Shown in pieces: positions 6,438-14,118 of a stretch of DNA of 16,709 nt; position 1 is the stretch's first letter; every line of letters starts with the position of its first letter. A program made the position numbers and the translations under genes. The notes under the pieces were generated by a model. The model was not told the DNA's origin and searched no databases. It worked only from the letters and a program-made list of their open reading frames with translations. Source of the stretch: Kosmotogaceae bacterium UBA1373 (GTDB taxonomy: Bacteria; Thermotogota; Thermotogae; Petrotogales; Kosmotogaceae); assembly GCA_002305955.1 (NCBI GenBank), contig DBRH01000027.1:1-16709 (forward strand), given 5' to 3'.

Positions 6438-7817
6438 TCAGGCGCCGGCCAGGTACTCCAGTATAGCCTTGGCGGATCTCTTTCCCGCACCCATGGCTTC
6501 GATAACGGTCGCGGCTCCGGTTACTATATCTCCCCCGGCGAAGACGTTCGGGAAGTTGGTTCTGCCGGTTTCCTCGTCTGCCTGTATGGATCCCCATTTG
6601 TTGAGCTGGACAGAGGGGAAGCCTGCTTTGAGGACCGCGTTGGGTGTCTGACCGATCGCCTCGATTACCATATCTACTTCCATGGTGAACTCGGAATTTT
6701 CCAGCTGCACGGGACGCCTTCTGCCGGACGAATCGGGTTCTCCCAGAATCATTTTCACGCACTTCATGGCTATAACGTTGTTGTTCGAGTCTCCCAAATA
6801 CTCCACAGGCAGAGTCAGACAGTGGAGCTTGATCCCCTCTTCCATGGCGTGATGGTACTCTTCAAGCCTCGCGGGCATCTCTTCCTCGCTCCGCCTGTAA
6901 ACAATATGGACATCCTTGGCACCGAGTCTTTTCGCCGTCCTTGCGGCATCCATCGTAACGTTACCGGCGCCTATCACCGCTACACGATCCTTTATCTTAA
7001 CCGGAGTATCGTACTTCGGAAAGAGGTAGGCTTTCATCAGATTGACTCTTGTGAGGAACTCCGAGGCCGAAAATATATTGTTCAAATTCGTTCCGGGTAT
7101 TCCCATGAATCTAGGCGCACCGGCCCCGATTCCTATGAAAACCGCATCGTAATCACTCAAGAGTTCTTCGAAGGGAACGGTTCGTCCCACAATTTCGTTG
7201 AATTTGAACTCAACACCCATTTCCTTTACAAATTGCACCTCGTTCGAAACTATCTCTTTTGGAAGCCTGAACTCGGGAATTCCGTACACAAGAACGCCAC
7301 CGGCGGTGTGAAAGGCTTCGAACACGGTTACTGAAACTCCTTCTTTTGCCAGATCGGCCGCAACGGTCAATCCGGCCGGACCGGCGCCTATGACTGCGAC
7401 TTTTTTGTGAACCGGTGGTTTGACAACGCTTTCAATAGGTATCTCCAGGTCGGCGACATATCTCTCCAGTCTTCCGATGGCAACAGCATCGCCTCCGGGT
7501 ACCCTTCCGAGAATACACCTTGCCTCACACTGTTTCTCCTGAGGACAGACCCTTCCGCAGACCGCCGGAAGGTTGTTGTCACCCTTGAGTATCACGGTGC
7601 TATCTTTATACCTTTCTTCTCTGAGTGCCTTTATGAAACCCGGAATGTTTATTCCAACCGGACAGCCATCAACACAAGGTTGGTTCTTGCACTGAAGGCA
7701 TCTGGCGGCTTCCTTCAAAGCCTCTTCTCTACTGTATCCCAGTGCCACTTCTTCGAAGCATCCGATCCTTTCGATAGGATCGAGCTCTCTCATCTTAGTC
7801 TTATTTTTTTCAGGCAT
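6438..7817 (-). CDS. nfnB: NfnB, large subunit of NADH-dependent ferredoxin:NADP+ oxidoreductase
   Basis: A 459-residue flavoprotein of the glutamate synthase small-subunit (GltD) type. The N-terminus carries cysteines for two [4Fe-4S] clusters: C40-x2-C43-x4-C48-x3-C52 and C87-x3-C91-x5-C97-x3-C101. FAD-binding IGAGPAG (144-149) and NADPH-binding IGAGNVTMD (283-290) follow, with the closing FAD motif FAGGDIVTGAATVIEAMG near the C-terminus. Pairing with an NfnA-type gene marks it as NfnB of the electron-bifurcating transhydrogenase rather than glutamate synthase. This soluble complex couples NADPH, ferredoxin and NAD(H). Glu94 in CPQEKQC fits the Glu ligand described for the proximal cluster of Nfn structures. 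The ATG at 7817 is chosen because GGGTGG lies five bases upstream; it overlaps the nfnA stop in ATGCCTGA, implying coupled translation. A GTG at 7826 is less likely. Confidence 0.9.
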   Translation of the reverse strand: MPEKNKTKMRELDPIERIGCFEEVALGYSREEALKEAARCLQCKNQPCVDGCPVGINIPGFIKALREERYKDSTVILKGDNNLPAVCGRVCPQEKQCEARCILGRVPGGDAVAIGRLERYVADLEIPIESVVKPPVHKKVAVIGAGPAGLTVAADLAKEGVSVTVFEAFHTAGGVLVYGIPEFRLPKEIVSNEVQFVKEMGVEFKFNEIVGRTVPFEELLSDYDAVFIGIGAGAPRFMGIPGTNLNNIFSASEFLTRVNLMKAYLFPKYDTPVKIKDRVAVIGAGNVTMDAARTAKRLGAKDVHIVYRRSEEEMPARLEEYHHAMEEGIKLHCLTLPVEYLGDSNNNVIAMKCVKMILGEPDSSGRRRPVQLENSEFTMEVDMVIEAIGQTPNAVLKAGFPSVQLNKWGSIQADEETGRTNFPNVFAGGDIVTGAATVIEAMGAGKRSAKAILEYLAGA

Positions 7818-8643
7818 TCTTACCACCCATTTCTTTCACATAATCTTCCATGGCCTGTTTCTCTTCTTCTCTGTACTGGTACTGCCTTTTGATCAGCTCG
7901 TCCCATTTGACCTTTCTTCCGTCGAACTCCGGCCCGTGTACGCAGGCGAACTTGACCTCTTCTCCCACTTCCGCTCTGCATGCTCCGCACATGCCTGTGC
8001 CGTCGACCATTATCGGGTTGAGCGATACCCAGCACAGGATATCATTTTCGGCCGCCATGAGCGATACGAATTTCATCATTACCATGGGTCCAATAGCCCA
8101 GATAAATTCGACCTTCTCTTTTTTCAAGACTTCCTGCAAAGCGACTGTGACATTACCTTTGATTCCTTCCGAACCGTCATCGGTAGTGATGTAAAGCTCA
8201 TCCAGATAAGGAAGGAATTCATCTTTCATGATCAGCAGTTCTTTTTTCGCGGCTCCGAGGATACCCACCACCCTGTTTCCTGCCTCCTTAAGCGCCCTGG
8301 CGATTGGAAAGAGCGGCGCTATTCCAACTCCTCCTCCGATTACACAAACAGTCCCGAAGCGATCTATCTCACTCGGGTTACCGAGGGGCCCCACTATGTC
8401 GGCGATCGTGTCTCCGGGCTTGACGGCACAGAGCTTATACGTGCTCTTCCCGATGGCCTTTATAATGACTCTTACTCTCCCTTCGGCTGTCGATACGATA
8501 GTTAAGGGTATTCTCTCACTGAACTCGTCTAGCCTTAAAATAAGGAACTGTCCCGGCTTGGCCCTTTTGTCGATATCGGGATGCTCAAGCCAGATGTCGA
8601 AAGTATCTGGAGCAATAGCCTCTGTAGAGATCACTTTGTACAT
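7810..8643 (-). CDS. nfnA: NfnA, small subunit of NADH-dependent ferredoxin:NADP+ oxidoreductase
   Basis: A 277-residue ferredoxin reductase-like subunit. An N-terminal beta-barrel binds FAD through RIPLT (residues 44-48); a Rossmann domain starts at VIGGGVGIAP (101-110) and binds NAD(H). The C-terminal [2Fe-2S] site is D214-x4-C219-x2-C222-x11-C234, three Cys and one Asp, as reported for NfnA of Thermotoga maritima and its Pyrococcus relative. The gene is first in the nfnA-nfnB operon. GAGGTGAT lies just before the ATG, and a promoter is likely at 8695-8723. Together the subunits bifurcate electrons between NADPH, NAD+ and low-potential ferredoxin in the cytoplasm. The close homologue DHOD electron-transfer subunit (PyrK) is the alternative, but the nfnB neighbour argues against it. 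Confidence 0.9.
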   Translation of the reverse strand: MYKVISTEAIAPDTFDIWLEHPDIDKRAKPGQFLILRLDEFSERIPLTIVSTAEGRVRVIIKAIGKSTYKLCAVKPGDTIADIVGPLGNPSEIDRFGTVCVIGGGVGIAPLFPIARALKEAGNRVVGILGAAKKELLIMKDEFLPYLDELYITTDDGSEGIKGNVTVALQEVLKKEKVEFIWAIGPMVMMKFVSLMAAENDILCWVSLNPIMVDGTGMCGACRAEVGEEVKFACVHGPEFDGRKVKWDELIKRQYQYREEEKQAMEDYVKEMGGKNA

Positions 8644-8694
8644 CTCATCACCTCAAAAGTATGATAACAGAATTATTCTTGAGATATTCTGAAG

Positions 8695-8723
8695 GATATA
8701 TGAAAGTAAGTCTTACACATCAA
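8695..8723 (-). promoter_or_regulatory. Candidate promoter of nfnAB
   Basis: On the minus strand TTGATG (8718-8723) and TATATC (8695-8700) are 17 bases apart. The leader to the nfnA ATG would be about 45 bases. Each box matches the consensus at four of six positions, so this is a moderate call. Confidence 0.4.
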
Positions 8724-8775
8724 ATTACCGATAGGGTTTCATAGGAGGAAGCAGCTCCGGCGCGACTACTAACAA

Positions 8776-8795
8776 TAATCGCTCTTAATCGCTTA
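8776..8795. repeat. Tandem 10-bp direct repeat between nfnA and the ROK gene
   Basis: TAATCGCTCT (8776-8785) is followed by TAATCGCTTA (8786-8795), two copies one helical turn apart that agree in the first eight bases. The position between two divergent promoters suggests a regulator site, but no known site is recognised. The rest of this gap (8724-8834) holds only a short GGAG/CTCC inverted repeat and an ACGAG/CTCGT hairpin. Confidence 0.4.
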
Positions 8796-8834
8796 TAGTT
8801 CACAGGAAAGCGACGAGAACAGACTCGTGCGTAC

Positions 8835-8888
8835 TTGGGATAGACTCAATCGATGAGATATTATTTGTTTAGTTACTAACCAAACAAA
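8835..8888 (+). promoter_or_regulatory. ROK operon promoter with a 25-bp imperfect palindrome over the start
   Basis: TTGGGA (8835-8840) and TATTAT (8859-8864) are 18 bases apart. The palindrome TTTGTTTAGTT-ACT-AACCAAACAAA (8864-8888) mismatches at one pair only and covers the end of the -10 box and the expected transcription start. It resembles AT-rich operators of XylR-like ROK repressors, which contain TTTGTTT/AAACAAA half-sites. Autorepression by the next gene's product is therefore likely. Confidence 0.6.
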
Positions 8889-8905
8889 CAATTGGTGGTG
8901 GTGAG

Positions 8906-10129
8906 TTGGCCAATCTGAATGAAGTAAAAGCCGCGAACAAACACCTCGTTCTGGATCTTGTGAGAAGGAAAGAGGTAATTTCGAGGGCCGATCTTTCGAG
9001 GCTTTCGGGACTCACCAGGGCAACCGTGTCGGCTCTTACCGGAGAACTAATCGAGGAGAGGTTTCTCAAAGAGCTCATGGTGGGCGACTCGAAAAAAGGC
9101 AGGGGCGGTCGAAAACCCGTTTTACTGAGTCTGGACGGTGAAGGCAAGCTCTTTGCGGGGGTCGATCTTCACTGGGATTACTTTCAGATCGCTGTGTCAA
9201 ACATACTGGGCGAGATCGTCACGGAGGATGTGTACCGCTTCGACAGGAGACTCTCTCCGGAAGAATATTTCGGGGTGTTGAGCGAAAGGGCAAACAGAGT
9301 CTTTCACAAAGATGATTTCTCCGGGAGGATATCGGCGATAGGCGTCAGTCTCTATGGTGTCGTAGATACAAAAAATGGAGTGCTTAAATTTCCCAGCCAT
9401 ATGCACTGGCCGCAGATTGAACTGGAGCGATACATAGCGGGTTTTCCAGCCCCGGTCTTCTGGGAAAGCCGTTCGGCAGCCTCCCTGATCGCGGAGACCT
9501 GGTTCCACGAGGAGCTATATCCCAAGGACGGCCTGATAGTATTCGTGAATGTGATAGAAGGTATCGGTGGTGCGGTGATGCTCAACGGAGAGATTCTGAA
9601 GAACGATGGGATAAGCACCGGAGAGATCGGTCATACCACCGTTGATATTAATGGCAATACATGCACCTGTGGGAGGCGCGGTTGTCTTGAGGCTTACGTG
9701 TCCGACAAGAAGCTTGTGGAGAGCTATGTGGATCAACTGGACAAGCTCAGCCTTCCGACCAAAAGTATAAGGGATATGGCCATAAAGATAGCGCAGATGG
9801 CCTCCCGCGGAGAAGAACCGGCTGTGAAAGCCGTACAGCAGATGGCGAGAAATCTGAGTGTCGGGATCGGGAACGTTATAAATTTTCTCAGCCCGAATTA
9901 CGTGATCATCGGGGGCTTCATAACCGAGGCCTGGTCAGTCGTAGAACCGATAATACGCGAAGAGGTAACCAGACAGGCCCTGCCGGGACTCTTCATTTCG
10001 ACCGAGGTTGTGAAAAACCATTACGGTTCCCGCTCGGGCCTTATCGGGGCACTGGCCGTCGCCATAAGAGAAAAGATGCGGCAGGTCGGTTCAATCGAGT
10101 TTAATTCGCTGGAACACCATAGCGTTTGA
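8906..10129 (+). CDS. ROK family transcriptional regulator (NagC/XylR type)
   Basis: A 407-residue repressor-type protein. An N-terminal winged helix (residues about 12-60, RADLSRLSGLTRATVSALTGELIEE) has a wing ending in GRGGRKP (65-71), followed by a sugar-kinase-like ROK domain. The ROK zinc motif is intact: GEIGH (His243), then C253-x-C255-G-x2-G-C260-x-E. The ATP loop DxGGT is replaced by DLHWD (87-91), and the catalytic END of ROK kinases is ESR (187-189), so it should sense a ligand but not phosphorylate it. Translation begins at TTG 8906 behind GGTGGTGAG. It heads the operon with a phosphoesterase, ABC importer and HAD phosphatase, and probably represses it through the 8864-8888 palindrome until the imported compound or a product binds. 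Confidence 0.9.
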   Translation: MANLNEVKAANKHLVLDLVRRKEVISRADLSRLSGLTRATVSALTGELIEERFLKELMVGDSKKGRGGRKPVLLSLDGEGKLFAGVDLHWDYFQIAVSNILGEIVTEDVYRFDRRLSPEEYFGVLSERANRVFHKDDFSGRISAIGVSLYGVVDTKNGVLKFPSHMHWPQIELERYIAGFPAPVFWESRSAASLIAETWFHEELYPKDGLIVFVNVIEGIGGAVMLNGEILKNDGISTGEIGHTTVDINGNTCTCGRRGCLEAYVSDKKLVESYVDQLDKLSLPTKSIRDMAIKIAQMASRGEEPAVKAVQQMARNLSVGIGNVINFLSPNYVIIGGFITEAWSVVEPIIREEVTRQALPGLFISTEVVKNHYGSRSGLIGALAVAIREKMRQVGSIEFNSLEHHSV

Positions 10130-10178
10130 CAGGTCGATCGAAAGTGTGCTTGGAGTTGTATAAAGGAGGAGACCATAA

Positions 10179-11024
10179 ATGGCATCGCTTTCCAGTTCGG
10201 ATCGGCAACAGTTGAGCTTCACTCTTGTAGGTGACGTACACATGGGTCCAAGCAATTCTACAAGACCGGGCGAAGAGACGCCCGGCCTTATGAAGCGGTT
10301 CGTGGAAGAGATAAACGGCTCGCCTGAGGTGGATTTTCTGGTCGAACTCGGCGACAGAGTAAACAACCTCAACTACGAAAAAGACCGTGAAAACGCACTG
10401 AAATTCGCCCGCATAATGAGTTCTCTATCGGTACCTTATTACCCGATCCTGGGAAATCACGATATACACTACCTCACAAAGGAAGAGAACAGGGAGATAT
10501 TCGACCGCCCGGTTGAAAATAGAGTCGCTTTCGTGAAGGGTTACAAGCTGATATTTCTGGATACGGAAGAGCCGGTTATAGAAGGGGTCGGCGGAAGTGT
10601 CTCTAATGAACAGCTGAAGTGGCTTGAACGCGAACTGAATTCCGACGATCTGTCGAAAATAATCTTTGCCCACCATCCCGCCGACGATCAGGAGATAAGA
10701 GACAACCCTCACTTCGTTCAGTTTCCGCAACTGGCCTTCGTGGAGAACAGAGAAAAAGTAAGAGAGACGGTTGGTAGAGGAAAGAATGTCCTGGCTTATA
10801 TCAACGGGCATGTACACTGGTTAGGCCTGTACGAGTGCAATCGAATACCGTATATCTCAGTACCGTCTTTTACGGAAGCGTGGCCGGAGAAGAGCGGCGC
10901 CCCCGGAATGTTTGCGCAGGTTTTTATTTCAGAAAACGGTCGTCTGGAACTGACCATACGAAGCTTGAATCCTCGAAGAATCCTGGGGAAGTTCTTCTGG
11001 AACAGCACGTGCAGTTCTTTATAG
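10179..11024 (+). CDS. Calcineurin-like metallophosphoesterase (CpdA/GpdQ type)
   Basis: A 281-residue enzyme with the complete metallophosphoesterase metal set: D19-x-H21 (GDVHMG), D59 (LGDRVN), N93 and H94 (GNHD), H165 or H166 (FAHHP), and H211-x-H213 (NGHVHW). It has no signal peptide and should act in the cytoplasm. The arrangement is that of class III phosphodiesterases, which include cAMP phosphodiesterase CpdA and glycerophosphodiesterase GpdQ. Activity on a phosphodiester or monoester is certain in kind, but the substrate is not. AAGGAGG precedes the ATG. It follows the ROK gene by 49 bp and precedes the binding-protein gene by 30 bp with no promoter between, so it is co-transcribed with the importer, which implies that it processes the imported compound. 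Confidence 0.85.
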   Translation: MASLSSSDRQQLSFTLVGDVHMGPSNSTRPGEETPGLMKRFVEEINGSPEVDFLVELGDRVNNLNYEKDRENALKFARIMSSLSVPYYPILGNHDIHYLTKEENREIFDRPVENRVAFVKGYKLIFLDTEEPVIEGVGGSVSNEQLKWLERELNSDDLSKIIFAHHPADDQEIRDNPHFVQFPQLAFVENREKVRETVGRGKNVLAYINGHVHWLGLYECNRIPYISVPSFTEAWPEKSGAPGMFAQVFISENGRLELTIRSLNPRRILGKFFWNSTCSSL

Positions 11025-11054
11025 GAATCAACCAGAGAAAAGGAGGGGAAATGC

Positions 11055-12323
11055 ATGCGTAAGTTCTTTGTAATTGCTCTAGTTGTTTTTGCAGTGTTTG
11101 CAACATCGTTGATCGCAGCCGATCCGGTAATTCTTAGATTCTACTTCCCTGTGGGTGTCGCCGGTCCGCTGGCCAGGTACATGGGAGAGCTGGCCGACAA
11201 GTTCAACAGTACCCACCCGGATATCATCGTCGAACCGATATACTCCGGTGGTTATCCGGAAACTCTCCAGAGGGCTCTGACGGCGTCAAAGGCCGGGAAC
11301 CCGCCGGATGTGGCTCTCCTCACCGCCGCCGACATATGGACCGCGGCCGATGAGAAGATCATCATCTCTCTCGAATCGTTTATCGAAGCCGAAGGAGGAG
11401 AGACCTTCCTCGAACCCTACTTCCAGGCCTTTCTGGAGGACTGTGACGTCGCCGGAGAGCTTTACGCGATACCATTCCAGAAAAGCACTCCGATCTTCTA
11501 CTACAACAAGGACATGTTCAGAGAGGCCGGCCTCGATCCCGACAGACCGCCTTCGACATGGACGGAACTGAAAGAATACGCGACAAAACTCGCGAAAAAG
11601 GAAGGCGGGAACACCGTGCGCTGGGGAGTGGAAATCCCGATAGATCAGTGGTTGCTCTCGGCCTTCATAATGCAAAATGGCGGACTCGTGAACAATCAGG
11701 CCGGAACGGAAACCTATCTCAACAGCCCAGAAGCGATCGGGGCTCTCGAGTTCATGAGATCTCTAGTTGCTGAAGGTCTTATGCCTGCCAGAAGACTCTT
11801 CGGAGACTCTTCTGCCGATTTTGTCGCCGGCACTACGGCCATGATGTACAACTCTACGGGCAGTCTAACTTTTGTCAGGGACAGCGCGACCTTCGACTGG
11901 GGTGTGGCCTATCTTCCCGAGAACGTCAGAAGGGCCGTTCCGACGGGTGGTGGGCAGCTTGTAATAATGGCGGGAATACCGGCAGAACGCCAGAAGGCGG
12001 CGTGGGAATTCATTAAATGGATGACGCTTCCTGAACAGGCTGCAACCTGGAGCATGAAGACAGGGTACGTGGCCGTAAGAGAGGATGCCTTCGATGTTCC
12101 TGAAATGAAAGCATACGTCGAAGGATTTCCCTTCGCGATAGTCGCGAGAGAACAGCTCCAGTTCGTTCTGGTCGGTGAACCGCCGGCAACTCACGCGGCA
12201 AGACAGATCTCCCGCTTCATGACTGATGCACTGGAGGGGGCAATCGCCGGAATGATAAGCGCGAAAGATGCTCTGAACACGGCTCAGGCCGAAGCCGAAA
12301 GAGTTCTGAGACCTTACAGATAA
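11055..12323 (+). CDS. ABC transporter solute-binding protein, family 1 (UgpB/MalE-like)
   Basis: A 422-residue exported protein. The signal peptide is MRKFF plus a hydrophobic core ending ATSLIAA; no lipobox cysteine is present, so it is probably released by signal peptidase I near residue 22. The mature protein has the two-lobe family 1 pattern, with PIFYYNKDMFREAGLD (146-161) and PSTW. YSGGYPETL (63-71) and AGNPPDV (80-86) resemble the matching stretch of glycerol-3-phosphate binding protein UgpB. Sugar, polyol phosphate or glycerophosphodiester are possible ligands. GGAGG lies eight bases before the ATG at 11055. It captures ligand outside the inner membrane for the two permeases that follow. 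A hairpin after the gene should keep it more abundant than the permeases. Confidence 0.9.
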   Translation: MRKFFVIALVVFAVFATSLIAADPVILRFYFPVGVAGPLARYMGELADKFNSTHPDIIVEPIYSGGYPETLQRALTASKAGNPPDVALLTAADIWTAADEKIIISLESFIEAEGGETFLEPYFQAFLEDCDVAGELYAIPFQKSTPIFYYNKDMFREAGLDPDRPPSTWTELKEYATKLAKKEGGNTVRWGVEIPIDQWLLSAFIMQNGGLVNNQAGTETYLNSPEAIGALEFMRSLVAEGLMPARRLFGDSSADFVAGTTAMMYNSTGSLTFVRDSATFDWGVAYLPENVRRAVPTGGGQLVIMAGIPAERQKAAWEFIKWMTLPEQAATWSMKTGYVAVREDAFDVPEMKAYVEGFPFAIVAREQLQFVLVGEPPATHAARQISRFMTDALEGAIAGMISAKDALNTAQAEAERVLRPYR

Positions 12324-12332
12324 GAAGCGTGG

Positions 12333-12370
12333 AAGGAGGAGCGCGAAACTTGCTCCTCCTTTCCTTTTTT
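12333..12370 (+). terminator. Intra-operon hairpin with T-run after the binding-protein gene
   Basis: AAGGAGGAGC (12333-12342) pairs perfectly with GCTCCTCCTT (12352-12361) around a 9-base loop, followed by TCC and six T (12365-12370). It lies 9 bases after the binding-protein stop and 17 before the first permease ATG. It is probably a partial terminator and a 3' stabiliser that sets a high ratio of binding protein to permease. Confidence 0.8.
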
Positions 12371-12387
12371 GAATCGGGGGTGAGAGA

Positions 12388-13275
12388 ATGAGATTGTCCC
12401 GTAAGTGGAGAACTTATTTACTCGGTTATTTGCTTATTCTTCCAAGCTTCGTATTTCTAATAGTATTCACTTACTATCCGGTGGTTCGCTCCGTATGGTT
12501 GAGCCTCTTTCAGAAAATGGCGGGAGGAGTCACGAAGTTCGTCGGTCTGGCCAACTACGAATACATGTTTGGAAGCCGTCTCTTCAGGCAGGTAATGCAA
12601 AACAATCTCGTTTACTCACTCGGAAGCGTCATACCGGCAATAATTCTCGGACTGGTTTTTGCGATACTCCTGAACAAACGTTTGAAGCTTCGAGGGGCTT
12701 TCCGATTTTCGATATTCTACCCCACTATGATTCCAATCGCGGCCGCCTCAATGGTATGGATCTTTCTTTTCAGCCAGTCCTATGGATTGCTGAACAAAGT
12801 ACTGAGTCTTCTGGGCCTCTCGTCGAACATCGACTGGTTGAACACCACCCCTTACGCGATGCTCTCGATCATCCTAGTCTCTGTTTGGAAATTCGCCGGC
12901 TATTATATGTTGCTCTTTCTATCGGGGCTTCAGTCCATCGATGAGAGTCTGTATGAAGCGGCCGTGCTGGAAGGTGCCAACGCCTGGCAGAAGTTTAGAA
13001 AGATAACCCTGCCACTACTCTCTCCGACGACTTTTTTCGTAACTTTGATGGCGATCATAAACTCCTTCCAGTCCGTTGATCAGGTATATGTCATGACCAG
13101 GGGAGGACCTTACAACACCACCAACGTCTTACTCTACTACATCTACCAGAACGGTTTCGTTTACTGGGACACCGGGATCGCCAGCAGCGCGTCGGTGGTT
13201 CTCTTCTCGATCCTGCTGGTTTTCACCTTCATTTACTACTTTGGACTGCAACACTTCGTCCACTACGAGAGGTGA
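12388..13275 (+). CDS. ABC transporter permease 1 (MalF/UgpA type)
   Basis: A 295-residue inner-membrane protein with six predicted helices. The ATPase-docking EAA loop is clear: EAAVLEGANAWQKFRKITLP (190-209). TRGGPYNTT (238-245) between the last two helices is typical of sugar-type MalF/UgpA permeases. GGGGGTGAGAGA precedes the ATG. It should form a heterodimer with the next gene's product and open to the binding protein. The coding end is only 4 bp from the second permease gene. No cognate ATPase gene is in the operon, so a shared MsmX-like ATPase encoded elsewhere is likely. Confidence 0.9.
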   Translation: MRLSRKWRTYLLGYLLILPSFVFLIVFTYYPVVRSVWLSLFQKMAGGVTKFVGLANYEYMFGSRLFRQVMQNNLVYSLGSVIPAIILGLVFAILLNKRLKLRGAFRFSIFYPTMIPIAAASMVWIFLFSQSYGLLNKVLSLLGLSSNIDWLNTTPYAMLSIILVSVWKFAGYYMLLFLSGLQSIDESLYEAAVLEGANAWQKFRKITLPLLSPTTFFVTLMAIINSFQSVDQVYVMTRGGPYNTTNVLLYYIYQNGFVYWDTGIASSASVVLFSILLVFTFIYYFGLQHFVHYER

Positions 13276-13279
13276 TCGT

Positions 13280-14113
13280 ATGAAACGGGGAAATCTTGTA
13301 TCGAAAGCAACGGTTTACCTCGTACTGGTGATCTTTTCGCTCATGATCCTGATGCCTCTGATATGGTTGACGACTACGGCTTTCAAGACGAAGACCGAGA
13401 TCTTCTCCAACCCTTTCAACATTTTGCCGGGCAGTCCTGACTTCGGCAATTTCAAAAACGCCTGGTCATACGCGCCGTTTGCGAGCTACTATCTGAACAC
13501 TATAATAACCTCTTTCGGACTGCTGGCAATTCAGCTAGTTACGATAACGATGGCAGCCTACGCCTTCGCGAGGCTCCAGTTTCCCGGACGGGATTTCTTT
13601 TTCATACTCTTCCTCACGCAACTGATGATCACCCCGCAGAGCACGATTCTTCCAAACTACCTGACCATAAGCCAGATGGGATTGATCGATACCAGGCTGG
13701 GGGTCATGCTCCCGTACTTCGCCTCGGCCATGGGCACCTTTTTGATGAGACAGGCTTTCAAAAGCGTCCCGGAATCTCTGGAGGATGCCGGCAAACTCGA
13801 CGGTTGCAACACCTTTCAGTTGATCTGGCACGTCTTTCTGCCGATCGTCCGGCCTTCGCTGATAGCCTTTTCGATAATTAGCGTCACATATCACTGGAAT
13901 GAATTTCTCTGGCCGCTCCTGGTTACCGAAACGTCCAGATCGAGAACCCTGACGGTAGGTCTGACGATCTTCGCCCAGCAGGCCGAGGGAGGGGCCGAAT
14001 GGAGTTTGCTCATGGCAGCGACTCTGATAGTCATAGGGCCTCTTTTGATCGCGTTCACTATATTTCAGAAGCTTTTCGTTCAGAGCTTCGCCAATTCCGG
14101 GATGAAAGGATGA
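13280..14113 (+). CDS. ABC transporter permease 2 (MalG/UgpE type)
   Basis: A 277-residue inner-membrane protein with six predicted helices. The docking loop is EDAGKLDGCNTFQLIWHVFLP (about 168-188), with EDA in place of EAA and the DGC variant of the usual DGA, and MAAYAFARLQFPGRD is the typical MalG-type segment. The ATG at 13280 is chosen because GAGGTGAT lies just upstream, at the very end of the first permease gene; an ATG further left at 13241 lies inside that gene and has no SD. The stop overlaps a potential ATG of the next gene in ATGA. It partners permease 1. Confidence 0.9.
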   Translation: MKRGNLVSKATVYLVLVIFSLMILMPLIWLTTTAFKTKTEIFSNPFNILPGSPDFGNFKNAWSYAPFASYYLNTIITSFGLLAIQLVTITMAAYAFARLQFPGRDFFFILFLTQLMITPQSTILPNYLTISQMGLIDTRLGVMLPYFASAMGTFLMRQAFKSVPESLEDAGKLDGCNTFQLIWHVFLPIVRPSLIAFSIISVTYHWNEFLWPLLVTETSRSRTLTVGLTIFAQQAEGGAEWSLLMAATLIVIGPLLIAFTIFQKLFVQSFANSGMKG

Positions 14114-14118
14114 CCTCC

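Noticed and set aside
6381..7334. 317-codon plus-strand open frame antisense to nfnB
   Set aside because: It lies wholly opposite a certain gene, has no SD, and its translation has no recognisable domain. It is a shadow of nfnB.
7936..8505. 189-codon plus-strand open frame antisense to nfnA
   Set aside because: Shadow of nfnA with no SD and a low-complexity, Ser/His-rich product.
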